From: an uncultured Bacteroidota bacterium
GTDB lineage: Bacteria; Bacteroidota; Bacteroidia; Chitinophagales; Chitinophagaceae
Reading direction: 5' to 3'
Length of the DNA stretch: 64,000 bases
NCBI GenBank assembly: GCA_903905065.1
Contig: CAIVEW010000040.1
Span: 21,626 to 85,625, forward strand
Made by a program: the position numbers and the translations under genes. Under the pieces are notes generated by a model. It did not search any database. It had not been told where the DNA came from and was given only the letters and a program-made list of their open reading frames with translations. Shown in pieces: positions 1-8,063 of this stretch (the stretch's first letter is position 1; each line of letters opens with the position of its first letter).

Positions 1-2
1 CG

Positions 3-362
3 GGGCATTTCACCTACATGGTGCATGTCGTGAGCAATTTTGGCTGTTACGGCGATGATACCATAAAGGTGACCGTAGTGGGGCATTCTGAATTTGTAGT
101 ACCAACAGGTTTTACGCCCAATGGAGACGGACTGAACGACTACTTCAGGCCAATAGCTGTTGGGTACCGAAGCCTGAATTACTTCCGGGTATTTGACAGA
201 TGGGGAGAGCGTGTTTATAATTCCACGTCGCTCGAAGTAGGTTGGGATGGCACATTCGGCAATAAGCAATGCGAAATAGGCACTTATTTCTGGGAGATCA
301 GTTATACGGACCGGTTTGGCAAGAACGGCTTCCAAAAGGGGGATGTTACGCTGATACGATAG
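3..362 (+). CDS. C-terminal end of a T9SS type B surface protein (partial)
   Basis: The reading frame is open from the left edge of the window, so only the last ~119 residues of a larger gene are present. The piece begins with the end of a PKD/Ig-like strand pattern (FTYMVHVVSNFGCYGDDTI) and continues into a gliding-motility-associated C-terminal domain: PTGFTPNGDGLNDYF, then FDRWGERVYNS, GWDGTFGN and GTYFWEI. These are the hallmarks of the CHU_C / type B sorting domain that directs outer-membrane export through the type IX secretion system. Known for the family: such proteins are secreted or anchored adhesins and enzymes. The function of this one cannot be read because the N-terminal part lies outside the window. 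It fits the gldKLMN operon found at the other end. Confidence 0.9.
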   Translation, partial: GHFTYMVHVVSNFGCYGDDTIKVTVVGHSEFVVPTGFTPNGDGLNDYFRPIAVGYRSLNYFRVFDRWGERVYNSTSLEVGWDGTFGNKQCEIGTYFWEISYTDRFGKNGFQKGDVTLIR

Positions 363-416
363 CATAGGCGGTAGTCTTGAAAACAAAAAATATCTGACAT
401 AATAGAAAGAAAAAGT

Positions 417-447
417 TTTGCTTTAAGCGGGAAACTGCTTATTTTTG
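417..447 (+). promoter_or_regulatory. Bacteroidota-type promoter of tRNA-Asn
   Basis: TTTG at 417-420 and TATTTTTG at 440-447 are separated by exactly 19 bases, matching the TTTG-N19-TAnnTTTG consensus of the primary sigma factor in Bacteroidota. The -7 element ends about 20 bases before the first base of the tRNA. Confidence 0.7.
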
Positions 448-467
448 CAATCCCAAAATAACCAAAC

Positions 468-541
468 TCTTCCTTAGCTCAGTTGGTTAGAGCATCTGAC
501 TGTTAATCAGAGGGTCTCTGGTTCAAGTCCAGAAGGGAGAG
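468..541 (+). tRNA. tRNA-Asn (anticodon GTT)
   Basis: A full cloverleaf can be folded by eye. The acceptor stem TCTTCCT (468-474) pairs with AGGGAGA (534-540) with one G-U, and G541 is the discriminator. The D stem is GCTC/GAGC, the anticodon stem TCTGA/TCAGA carries the loop CTGTTAA (anticodon GTT, Asn), and the T stem TCTGG/CCAGA carries the loop TTCAAGT. No CCA is encoded. The 3' half from base 497 onward is the attachment site of the island that follows. The gene remains intact because the island's attL supplies the same 3' end. Confidence 0.96.
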
Positions 542-542
542 C
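497..542 (+). repeat. attL core: tRNA-Asn 3' end
   Basis: 46 bases starting in the anticodon stem (TGACTGTTAATCAG...) and running through the tRNA 3' end are repeated exactly at 10800-10845. The match stops at C/A just before it and at G/A just after it. Its location in a tRNA 3' half, with a tyrosine recombinase beside the distal copy, identifies it as the left attachment site of an integrated element. Confidence 0.92.
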
Positions 543-549
543 GTTGACA

Positions 550-590
550 GCAAAGGGTTTCATTAATTTGAAACCCTTTTGCTTTTTATT
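550..590 (+). terminator. Hairpin terminator just inside the island's left end
   Basis: AAAGGGTTTCA (552-562) pairs with TGAAACCCTTT (569-579) across a six-base loop, followed by TTGCTTTTTATT. It lies 8 bases after the attL repeat, so it ends tRNA-Asn transcription, and it is carried by the island rather than by the host. The A/T content on both sides means it may also act on the Rep-side transcript. Confidence 0.75.
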
Positions 591-591
591 G

Positions 592-615
592 CTCCGACAC
601 AATTCCGACACAAAG
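592..615 (+). repeat. Left subterminal 24-bp repeat (putative integrase arm site)
   Basis: This 24-base block contains two tandem TCCGACACA motifs and is identical to 10651-10674 near the other end of the island. Paired subterminal repeats outside the core att are typical of arm-type binding sites of tyrosine recombinases; that role is inferred from position. Confidence 0.6.
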
Positions 616-663
616 CCCGTTTATATCGTTTTTTGATTGTAATATTTTCCCGGTACAAAAGTT

Positions 664-1725
664 CTACTCTAATAGTAAATCAATATTGTTTTCCAATAGG
701 TTCACTAATTCCGTTTTAGGGACATGCCCGGTTAGGGTCAATTCATTTTCTGTATTCAGCCAATCAAAATATTGGGGAACAAATACCCATTCACCATATT
801 TGGTAACTACCCTTGCCCCTTTTCTTTCCTTTGCAGTCCCTTTGGGTAAATCAAAACCAAAGCGGTCAAATAGCCTTAACCCTTCCATTGCATCAAAAAT
901 ATTATATACTGCTGCTGCATGGATATTGCCATTATTACTACTATTGGCTTTTTTGTTTACATCAGGTTCAGTAAATATTTTGCTCCCGTACTTAATGGTT
1001 TCAATCAAAGCTGTTTCTAAATTATGAATAGGTCTGTAATCCTGGGCTTTTCTAATGGTATGTACGGCAGTCCATTTTTGCAGCCATTCTTTGATTAATA
1101 TTTCTGCTGTTTCTTTGTTGGGTACTATCACATGCAAATGCGGGTTGTAGGTTCTCCTTACCGGGTTAAAATTACATTCTAAGGACTTTATACCCATTAG
1201 CTTTGTTCCTTTGCTTCTTTGGTTCATTTTGCGGTAATTGCCGACAATTTGCCTAAACGCTTTAATCACTCCTTTCAGCATTGTTCTTAGGCTTTTTAAC
1301 GGATAGGCTTTAACGGTCAAAGTTACAAAGTAGGGTTCAGGCCATGTTTTCAGCACCGGGTAATATTTATTTATGATCTCTGCCTTTCGGATACTGCTGC
1401 AAAGTGTACAGAAACGGTTTTTGCAATACTTACCGTGGTATCTGCCATCATGCGTTATTAATCTGTTTTGGCAATAGTAGGTATTCCAAAATGCTTTCAC
1501 TTTTTCTGGCTCTCCTTTTTTCTCGGCAATAGCAATCAGGCTTAATGCCATTTTTTGCGATATTATTTTCCTTTTTGCTCTCCCGTTCAAAACCGTATTA
1601 TTGCCTAATTCAGACCCTTGCCCAGAGATGATTGCAGCGTTTTGCCCATCAAAGGTTGTCCCGTTTTGTGCTAATGTATTGAGAGAGCTTCCCGAAACGG
1701 CTACAGAATGAGTATTTTTTCTCAT
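664..1725 (-). CDS. HUH replication initiator, Rep_1-like (rolling circle)
   Basis: The protein has the motifs of rolling-circle plasmid initiators in order. A Cys-rich segment (CKNRFCTLCSSIRK, typical of Rep_1 proteins) is followed by motif 1 EPYFVTLTV, HUH motif 2 NPHLHVIVP (metal-binding His residues), and a Y-x-x-K motif 3 in KYGSK, where the tyrosine would nick DNA. Known role: the enzyme nicks the double-strand origin and becomes covalently attached to the 5' end. The start was placed at the internal ATG at 1725, because the longer form would run 53 bases into the upstream HTH gene; with this start the two genes are separated by one base. Its presence in a tRNA-integrated island suggests an integrated replicon or a rolling-circle transfer intermediate (inference). 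The function as a mobilisation relaxase cannot be excluded. Confidence 0.8.
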   Translation of the reverse strand: MRKNTHSVAVSGSSLNTLAQNGTTFDGQNAAIISGQGSELGNNTVLNGRAKRKIISQKMALSLIAIAEKKGEPEKVKAFWNTYYCQNRLITHDGRYHGKYCKNRFCTLCSSIRKAEIINKYYPVLKTWPEPYFVTLTVKAYPLKSLRTMLKGVIKAFRQIVGNYRKMNQRSKGTKLMGIKSLECNFNPVRRTYNPHLHVIVPNKETAEILIKEWLQKWTAVHTIRKAQDYRPIHNLETALIETIKYGSKIFTEPDVNKKANSSNNGNIHAAAVYNIFDAMEGLRLFDRFGFDLPKGTAKERKGARVVTKYGEWVFVPQYFDWLNTENELTLTGHVPKTELVNLLENNIDLLLE

Positions 1726-1726
1726 T

Positions 1727-2065
1727 CTATCTACGTTTGCTATTAATGTAATTATCCGCTTCGCTGGCAGTTTCTGCAAATGTTTTTTTACGCCCGGCCT
1801 GTAGCCATATATCTATTTCAGATTTTAGGAAATACAGTTTCTTGCCTCTTTTATGGCATGGGATAACCCTTTGATGCACCCAACCATATACAGTAGGTTT
1901 TACTGGTTTATCCGGCAGGTAATCGCATAACTCCGTAAGGTTTAACCAGCGTTCTGTTTCAGGCTGTGGTTCGTTGCTCCTTTCTGTTAGAAGTCGTTCA
2001 ATATTTTCCAGCTTAGTGAATAGCTGGGTAAAGGCTTTGGGAAGTTGTTCAAATGTAAATTCCAT
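1727..2065 (-). CDS. Small HTH protein (excisionase / MerR-like HTH_17)
   Basis: About 112 residues. The N-terminus looks like a short coiled coil (FTKLENIERLLTER). The rest matches helix-turn-helix excisionase-family proteins: WLNLTELCDYLP, then VYGWVHQRVIPCHKRGKKLYFLKSEIDIWL. Known role of the family: DNA bending at att sites or regulation of neighbouring replication genes. It ends one base before the Rep start, so the two are almost certainly co-transcribed, as in many Bacteroidota mobile elements. The ATG at 2065 was preferred to the upstream one because the extra 15 residues have no HTH character. Whether it acts as Xis for the integrase at the far end or as a Rep accessory factor cannot be told. 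Confidence 0.75.
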   Translation of the reverse strand: MEFTFEQLPKAFTQLFTKLENIERLLTERSNEPQPETERWLNLTELCDYLPDKPVKPTVYGWVHQRVIPCHKRGKKLYFLKSEIDIWLQAGRKKTFAETASEADNYINSKRR

Positions 2066-2137
2066 TTTACTACCAGTTTTGTTTTGGTAGCACAATGGTA
2101 TGTGGGGCATTTAGGGGCGAAAATAGGGGGGTACGCC

Positions 2138-3502
2138 CTATTTTAATGTTTGGTAGGCTATCTGTACGTTTTTCTTTTGTTGGTGGGCGGTATAGCGTTT
2201 CTTATTTTCCTTAGAATATGCCTGCAATACCGCTATATTGCCCTTTACCGTTCTTTCATCGCATCCAAGAATTTCAGCAAGAAGTTTGTTTAATTTGGTT
2301 TTGGATTGCGTATAGTTCTTTATCAGGTAGTCGAAATATGCTAAGTAACTGAACATAGCAATTTGAAACGGCACATCGTTATTGCATAGTAGTTCGGAAA
2401 GCTGGGATTTTTGGTTATCATTCAATATTTTCACTTTAGGCAAATCATAAAGCCCATACTTGCCAAATGCCGCTGTCAGTATATCTCTTTTAGTTTCTAA
2501 TGGTTCAATTTTCAGTGAAGTTATTTGAGCAATATCTGTAAAATACTCTTTCTGATAACTAAGCCATTTTTGCAAAATCTCCATGTACTCAGTCTCGCCA
2601 TTAGAAAATTCTCCAAACAATAACTCATTTTTTATTCTTAGGTTTTCGTTCAATAATTGTAAAGTGTGCTGCTTAGTGTCCGGGATCACAGATTGCCGCA
2701 CTAACTCGGCTGCATCCACTTGCTTTAACAGGTCTTTTGTAGTGTTAACCAATATTCTAATTAAGCCTATTTTATCGTGTACCTTACCTTTCATAAGCCC
2801 CGTATATCGGTTGCCTGTAGGTGTTCCGTTCATGTACAGTGGTAATTGCTTCTGATACTTTTCTTTTAGCTCTTTAAAGTAAACTGTATCAAAAGGAAAA
2901 TGTTCAATCCACTTTTGATAGGTTGCATACAATTCGTTTAAATCGGTCGGGGCAACTGGCTCTTTGTTTGTGTAATATTCATTCTCCATAAAATCCAACA
3001 CGCCTTTGTAAACTTTTTTTTCTTCTTCGTTTCCATCTGAATTTGCTACGATATGCTTCAGGAAACTCAAATAATAATTCGCAAAAATTGGCGGCTGTCC
3101 AAAAGTGGAAATAATGTATTCTATGTACTCGGCTATGTCTTGTACTGCATCAGGTTTGGTGTATGTATTGTCAATATGGTATTGAGTAAGGAATATCTGG
3201 GATGTGATTTTAAGTGGCAGGTTTGCGTACTTTTCCTTGCTAAACCAAAACCTGTCATCAAATTTCTTTTCAGCTATTGCTTCCTCAAATCCTTTTTTCA
3301 CATCCTCAAATATAAACTTATGTAGATCACAACAAAATGGGAACTTATTTTTCCCGGTTTTCTTTTTGTGTTCTTTTTCATGGTCAGCTAAAAACTTATC
3401 AAAGTCTTCTTTTAATCCGGCAAATCCTGCGGGTTCAGTCGGATGTACATGAAAATTGAACTCATTAACGTCTATTTGTAAAAATGGTTTTCCGTCAAAC
3501 AT
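2138..3502 (-). CDS. Unknown island protein, 454 aa, C-terminal HTH-like segment
   Basis: No family is recognised with certainty. The N-terminal ~80 residues contain a FPFCCDLH motif that recurs, to my knowledge, in unannotated proteins of Bacteroidota mobile elements. The middle is helical and charged with no membrane segment or signal peptide. The C-terminus (LLAEILGCDERTVKGNIAVLQ) resembles a winged-helix or DNA-binding helix pair. The gene reads toward the HTH and Rep genes with a 72-base gap, so it probably belongs to the same transcript and may be a replication or regulatory accessory factor (inference). It is the largest intact cargo gene of the island. Confidence 0.65.
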   Translation of the reverse strand: MFDGKPFLQIDVNEFNFHVHPTEPAGFAGLKEDFDKFLADHEKEHKKKTGKNKFPFCCDLHKFIFEDVKKGFEEAIAEKKFDDRFWFSKEKYANLPLKITSQIFLTQYHIDNTYTKPDAVQDIAEYIEYIISTFGQPPIFANYYLSFLKHIVANSDGNEEEKKVYKGVLDFMENEYYTNKEPVAPTDLNELYATYQKWIEHFPFDTVYFKELKEKYQKQLPLYMNGTPTGNRYTGLMKGKVHDKIGLIRILVNTTKDLLKQVDAAELVRQSVIPDTKQHTLQLLNENLRIKNELLFGEFSNGETEYMEILQKWLSYQKEYFTDIAQITSLKIEPLETKRDILTAAFGKYGLYDLPKVKILNDNQKSQLSELLCNNDVPFQIAMFSYLAYFDYLIKNYTQSKTKLNKLLAEILGCDERTVKGNIAVLQAYSKENKKRYTAHQQKKNVQIAYQTLK

Positions 3503-3522
3503 AGAGGTAGGGTTTATTTAGG

Positions 3523-4341
3523 TTAAGTGTATAGATCATCGGCCTTCACAGCTAATTTATATTCAACTCCTAAAGGCTTAAATAATGCAAAGTGTTTTTG
3601 GCCGCACCTGATACGCATTTCCTCCACTCCCCTCAATTCCTGCCAATTCTTTGTTCCCTTTGTTTCGGCCACAAAATATATTCGCTTATCATTTTCAAAA
3701 ACTATTGCCCAGTCCGGTCTATAATTCCCAATAGGGGTGGGTATCTTAAATTCTTTGGGCAATTTGAAAAAGAATTTTATGTTACTGTCTGCTTCACAAT
3801 CACGGGCAAAATTGCTCTCATAGCTACTATCAATAGGATAGTAATTAAAAACGGTTTTATCAGGATTTGTTACGGCAAGCAGGTTTGATAAGTACGTTTC
3901 TATTTCTTCATTTTCAAACAAAGTCATTTCATAAACATCCCCGTTTATCGCTCTATACTTAATGCCATCCACCATAAGCATATTTAATGTGCGTTGTATG
4001 GCTGCTATTACATTATCCAAAAACATTTGAGGGTTAATCTCCAATTCACCATAACGCCCCGACAGTTTCAATATCTCAAAAATTGTTGTCCGGGTTATGT
4101 CTATCCGGCTTTGTATGTAGGCATACACATCCGGTATCTGGTATTTTACCGTTTCAGAATATTCTTTGCCTATATCCATCAGCGTACCTTCTATCCCTGT
4201 TTCCGAATAGTTGATCTTAGCTTTCCGGGCTTCTATCATAGGGCGTTTAGTGGGCGGTACTCTATTGGTGTCGCTAAGTTCCGCTAATGTCTTTTCTACG
4301 CACATAGGTATAATAGCTAAAAATACTAATAGACGTTTCAT
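3523..4341 (-). pseudogene. C-terminal fragment of a type III restriction enzyme (Res)
   Basis: The last ~230 residues carry the endonuclease end of type III restriction subunits: QIPDVYAYIQSRIDITRTTI, LSGRYGELEINPQMF, then the PD-(D/E)xK nuclease core YRPDWAIVFEND...YFVAETKGT and a final RIRCGQKHFALF. Full Res subunits are about 900-1000 residues with a large N-terminal helicase; none of that, and no Mod methylase, is present. The first ~25 residues (MKRLLVFLAIIPMC) look like chance sequence joined to the fragment. Without the ATPase and the partner methylase the product should not restrict DNA. It is a relic of a restriction system once carried on the island, or possibly a solitary nuclease domain. 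Confidence 0.75.
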
Positions 4342-4382
4342 TTGATAGGGTATTGAGGAAATTCTAACGCAAAGGTAATATA

Positions 4383-4413
4383 TTTGGCACTATAATTGTT
4401 TATCGTATATTTG
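4383..4413 (+). promoter_or_regulatory. Bacteroidota-type promoter of the lipoprotein gene
   Basis: TTTG (4383-4386), exactly 19 bases, then TATATTTG (4406-4413): a perfect match to the phylum consensus. The ATG follows 14 bases later at 4428. It shows that the lipoprotein gene is transcribed independently, away from the truncated Res gene. Confidence 0.75.
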
Positions 4414-4427
4414 AGCAAAACCGCCTT

Positions 4428-4973
4428 ATGAAAAGCAAAATATTTAATTGTCCGGATTGGGTATCATTTATGTTGATTGTACTTGCTATTGTCGTGCCGT
4501 TGCTGTTGGGCGGGTGTAAGAAAAGTGAGAATAATGACGTTTCGACATCTTACACCTCAACTGCTGGAGTTATCGGATTGCAGTTTGAGAAGAAGTATGT
4601 ATTATCCAACGGTGGAGATACCGTAACTTTTCATTCAAACCAAACAGCTACAGAAAATGTAGTTCTTGGCAAGACATTCACATACTCATTTAGTTCCAGT
4701 TCAGTAAGTGGGTTTTCTAATTCTGTTGTGAAAGATGGCACTTTATTTAAGATTTGGATAGATACGCCTTATGTTCCGGGTTTGGGAACTCCGATGAGCG
4801 AGTGTATGTATGTATGCGAATTTGCAAGAAATTTAAGCTCATACGCAACATTGCATGATACTTGCACCCTCGGTATGTATCTTTCCGGCAGTTATTTATA
4901 CAACAACATCCCCACATTGAATTTAGTAGCTGATACTCCTTATGCCTTCTCTATTCAATTACTACCGCTTTAA
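4428..4973 (+). CDS. Predicted lipoprotein, unknown function
   Basis: 181 residues. The N-terminus has a hydrophobic stretch ending in a clear lipobox (LLLGGC, Cys about residue 29), followed by KKSENN, so it should be lipid-anchored; the lack of a positively acting sorting rule here leaves the membrane face open. The mature part is Ser/Thr-rich with beta-strand patterning and no recognised domain. It has its own strong promoter. The stop overlaps the end of the convergent open frame at 4970. Likely island cargo; function unknown. Confidence 0.7.
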   Translation: MKSKIFNCPDWVSFMLIVLAIVVPLLLGGCKKSENNDVSTSYTSTAGVIGLQFEKKYVLSNGGDTVTFHSNQTATENVVLGKTFTYSFSSSSVSGFSNSVVKDGTLFKIWIDTPYVPGLGTPMSECMYVCEFARNLSSYATLHDTCTLGMYLSGSYLYNNIPTLNLVADTPYAFSIQLLPL

Positions 4974-5272
4974 ATCAACATATCCGGCGTTGCCCATAGT
5001 TCAAATTCAGTAGGCGCATTAGTTGCGGCGCTTTGCATGACCTTTGAGATAAAGCCGTGATATTCCTTTGCCCCAAATCCATCTTCATTGTTCCAGAAAA
5101 ACCGGATATACCCGTTAGGATTATTGTTCAATATCTGGTACATATTGATAGGGTATTTTGACTTCACTTTCAGGATGATCGGTTTGAATAGCTGAGCAGG
5201 TAAAGAACTTATGGGTACGTCTTTAAATTCAGTTGTGACATTTCCGGCTTTTGCCGTCCATACTTGCTTTAT
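4970..5272 (-). pseudogene. Open frame without a normal start, possible gene remnant
   Basis: The frame is open for ~100 codons from just after a TAA at 5273-5275 to the TGA-side stop at 4970, with a protein-like composition (GYIRFFWNNEDGFGAKEYHG, TEFELWATPDMLI), but it has no ATG at its head; only an internal GTG at 5167 could start it. It resembles the C-terminal end of a larger gene cut on its 5' side. I do not recognise the family. Confidence 0.3.
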
Positions 5273-5403
5273 TTAATTGTAGTTCCCTGTTTTGTGTCCG
5301 AAACCAATAACTATTCAGTCCCGAAAACAAAGGAAAGCACTACAAAGTAAGTAAGAAAGGCGTACCAATTAATACAGGCACGTAAAATTGTGGATAAGTC
5401 CTG

Positions 5404-5955
5404 TTAGGGCTGGGGATTTACCACATTTTTAAAGGCGGTAAGGGCTTTTATCGTTTCCCTTTTGCTTTCATCCTCAAAGCCTGCCAAATAATTCTGTGTG
5501 GTCTTTACGTTGCTATGCCCCAATGCTTCACTTATAAATTCAGTACCAACTCCACTACGTTGCAAGACAGTTGCAAAGCTGTGTCGTGCTGCATAGGTTG
5601 TAACATCATTAAGAATGTTCAAAGTTTTAGCAATGGTTTTCATGTGGCAGTTTATTACTTGGGTAAGTTGCTGAATTAGCTGCCTTTCACGCACCGGGGT
5701 TAACCCGGCCTCCAAAACAGGGAAAATATAAGTTTTCCCGTTTTTCATTTCATTGCCCCATTTTTTAATAATGTCGTTTACTTCCTCTGTGATCGTTACC
5801 CTTATCGGTTCAACCTTTCTTTTTGTCCGGGCTGTCTTTGCTCTTTCAAACTCCAATACTTCACCCTTTATGTTTTCGTATTTAAGCAGGCACATATCCT
5901 TTACGTTCATTCCGTTGCATAGATACATGAATATCCAGTAATCTTTTGCCCGGTC
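5404..5955 (-). pseudogene. Truncated second integrase (catalytic half only)
   Basis: The ~174 C-terminal residues of a tyrosine recombinase, nearly identical to the complete integrase of this island: only about four substitutions before the divergent last residues (NVVNPQP versus KQ). The catalytic motifs YAARHSFAT, LGHSNVKTT and the QNYL tyrosine are present, but the N-terminal arm-binding and core-binding domains are missing. The homology ends abruptly at about 5955 inside codons for DRAKDYW, and an AT-rich sequence follows. This is a recombination or deletion breakpoint and suggests that two related elements were fused. Confidence 0.85.
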
Positions 5956-6157
5956 TAGATAAAAATAAAAAAATCAGGACAGGTAAAATAATGCTTTACA
6001 ACCAGGATACAGGTAAAAGAATAAAAGAACCACAGAGTTTTATAACATAATGCTTTCAATACTAATATTTTCATTTGATTTTTGATTTTTGAATTTCAAT
6101 AAAATTTTTAAAATGTATAAGTCTATCTTGAAATTATTGATTTTTTTGTTACTTAAT

Positions 6158-6691
6158 TTAATTAGCAGGTTTTGCATCTGTTATTTCTAAATGAAAAGTT
6201 TTGCATTGTTCCGGTAAAACATCTACTCTAATTGAAAAATGTTTTGTTCTATTTGGTTCGTAATACTCATAGATTACATAGGGTTTTTCATCAAGAAAAG
6301 TATTTGTTTGTGTATAATAGGATATTTTTACAACAACGTCTTTAAATCTTGCAATTGTTGCTTTGTTAGTAATATTACCTTCTACTATTGCTCCATCAGG
6401 ATAATATTTATAACCATTAAATAAACCACCATTTTTGACTTTTTTTGTTTGTGGCTCTAATGTACCGTTATCTACTTCTAAATAATCAAGCGGTTTATTA
6501 AGTTCCTGTGTTAATAATTCGGCTTTTAATTCTTGCGGTGTCTTTGTTTGTGGCTGATTGTAACTATTATTGTTACTATTGGTATTTGTATTATCGGGGG
6601 TACTATTACCACTATCAGCGTTACTATTTCTGTTACAACCTGTAAACAAGATTGCAAACATCATTAATATAATTTGTATGTTCTTTTTCAT
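6158..6691 (-). CDS. Predicted lipoprotein, unknown function
   Basis: 177 residues starting MKKNIQIILMMFAILFTGC: a short signal peptide with lipobox LFTGC (Cys 19). A low-complexity Asn/Ser/Thr/Pro linker of about 30 residues follows, then a compact domain with alternating strands (DVVVKISYYTQTN, KPYVIYEYYEPNRTKHF, LPEQCKTFHLEI) that looks like a beta-sandwich of the kind found in small extracytoplasmic FxLYD-type domains. I cannot assign a role. It is followed 21 bases upstream by another secreted protein gene reading the same way, so the two may form an operon. Confidence 0.7.
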   Translation of the reverse strand: MKKNIQIILMMFAILFTGCNRNSNADSGNSTPDNTNTNSNNNSYNQPQTKTPQELKAELLTQELNKPLDYLEVDNGTLEPQTKKVKNGGLFNGYKYYPDGAIVEGNITNKATIARFKDVVVKISYYTQTNTFLDEKPYVIYEYYEPNRTKHFSIRVDVLPEQCKTFHLEITDAKPAN

Positions 6692-6712
6692 GTTTATTTG
6701 TGAATTTTAAAT

Positions 6713-7096
6713 TTAATTTTTTTTATAAATTTCTTTGTATTCATTTTCTTTTTGTTCTATTTCGTTTTTTAATTCACCCAACCTAAGTTTTAGTGGATTA
6801 ATATTTATATCGCTTTGCCTTTCTTGTTCAATCTTTTCATCTTTAGTTCGCCCAATATGAAATTCCTCAATATGGTGTCTTTCTTTTTCACCAGCTTCTA
6901 AATTTGCTTTTTTTTGGACATATTCATTAGCTAAAGCGTAAAGTTCATTTACACGGTCAACACTATCATTATAGCGTTTTTTGGTGTATATACTTTTGGT
7001 ACTTCCGGTTGTTTTCTTTGCAGGCTGATTATCTTGCGCCTTTGCTGTAAATAATGTTATTGTAATTAATACAATGGTTACTGTTACTTTTTTCAT
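6713..7096 (-). CDS. Small secreted coiled-coil protein
   Basis: The start at 7096 gives MKKVTVTIVLITITLFTAKAQ, a standard signal peptide with AKA-Q cleavage; the upstream ATG would add 18 unlikely residues. The mature ~107 residues are strongly charged and helical (ANEYVQKKANLEAGEKERH, RLGELKNEIEQKENEYKEI), predicting a coiled coil. No family recognised. Probably periplasmic and co-transcribed with the lipoprotein gene downstream. Confidence 0.6.
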   Translation of the reverse strand: MKKVTVTIVLITITLFTAKAQDNQPAKKTTGSTKSIYTKKRYNDSVDRVNELYALANEYVQKKANLEAGEKERHHIEEFHIGRTKDEKIEQERQSDININPLKLRLGELKNEIEQKENEYKEIYKKN

Positions 7097-7142
7097 TTGT
7101 TTGTTTTTTGTTTTATGTGTGATTAAAATTATTCCACTTCCT

Positions 7143-7757
7143 TTATTCAATCCCTATTTTACCGCTCCAAATTCCATTATTAGTTATTACCTGATAAATG
7201 TAATTGCCGGCTTTATAATTTGTAACATCAATACTTACTGTTTGTTTACCTTCAATAACCTTGTTTTCTATTGTGCGCCCTAACAGATCCATTATTCTAA
7301 TAGTACCGTCTTTTTGTTCTGAAAATTCAAAAGTTATAATTGAGTTGGCAGGATTAGGATATACAATTAGTCCATCTTTTAAGGCAATGGTTTGCTTTAA
7401 ACCGAGCAAAGAATCACATATAGCAACTGTATAAATGGTGTCAATATGGGTTGCAATAGCAGTACCGCAACTATTGGTAACAGAATATTGAATTGTATCT
7501 ACACCGGAATTTACACCGGAAACAATACCACCTGTAACCGTTGCTTTTGTATTGGATGCAGTCCATGTACCACCAGTTGTGGTATCGGTTAGGGTAATGT
7601 TTGAACCTACACATACGGTTGAAGTCCCGGTAATGCTACCTGCAATAGGCAAAGGATTAACAGTAATTTCTTCAGTTACGTGAATACCGCCGACTGTATA
7701 TAATAAAGTATCAATACCTGCACTTACACCAGTTACAACACCTGTTGTAACGTCTAT
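7143..7757 (-). pseudogene. C-terminal remnant of a T9SS type A surface protein
   Basis: The frame opens right after a stop at 7758-7760 with no start codon and encodes pieces of Big_2/Ig-like repeats (TTGVVTGVSAGIDTLLYTV, then GIVSGVNSGVDTIQYSVTN). It ends in a type A sorting domain (DGLIVYPNPANSIITFEF, IRIMDLLGRTI, YKAGNYIYQVITNNG). Complete relatives are much longer and carry a signal peptide, so this is a 5'-truncated gene whose product could not enter the Sec pathway. The repeat motif resembles the Ig part of the NHL protein at 37739-39316, so it may derive from a chromosomal surface-protein gene. Confidence 0.75.
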
Positions 7758-8063
7758 TTAGAAACAGCAACTAAATGTTACAATACAACATTCTTATATT
7801 TACTTGTTTTTCTTTATTTTATCCCATATTTTTATCTATCATTTTTACAAAAGTAGCAGATACTTTTGAAACCCGATAATTATTATTGCTACTATAAATA
7901 AAAAGAAGTAAGACGGTAAAAATAAAGTATATATTATGCCATTTTTATTTTGTTTCAATCATGGTTATTTTTATCATTTTTACCTATAAAATTGCAAGGT
8001 CTATAAAATAAAAAGGTTGGTTATTTTCATATCTTACTAACAAAATAAAAAGGCGCTTTTATT
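7758..8063 (-). other. Very AT-rich non-coding stretch
   Basis: No reading frame of note on either strand. It is composed largely of A/T runs with many ATTTTT and AAATAAA tracts, and lies directly before the tandem repeat array. An origin or a decayed 5' part of the T9SS gene are both possible; nothing decides between them. Confidence 0.4.
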
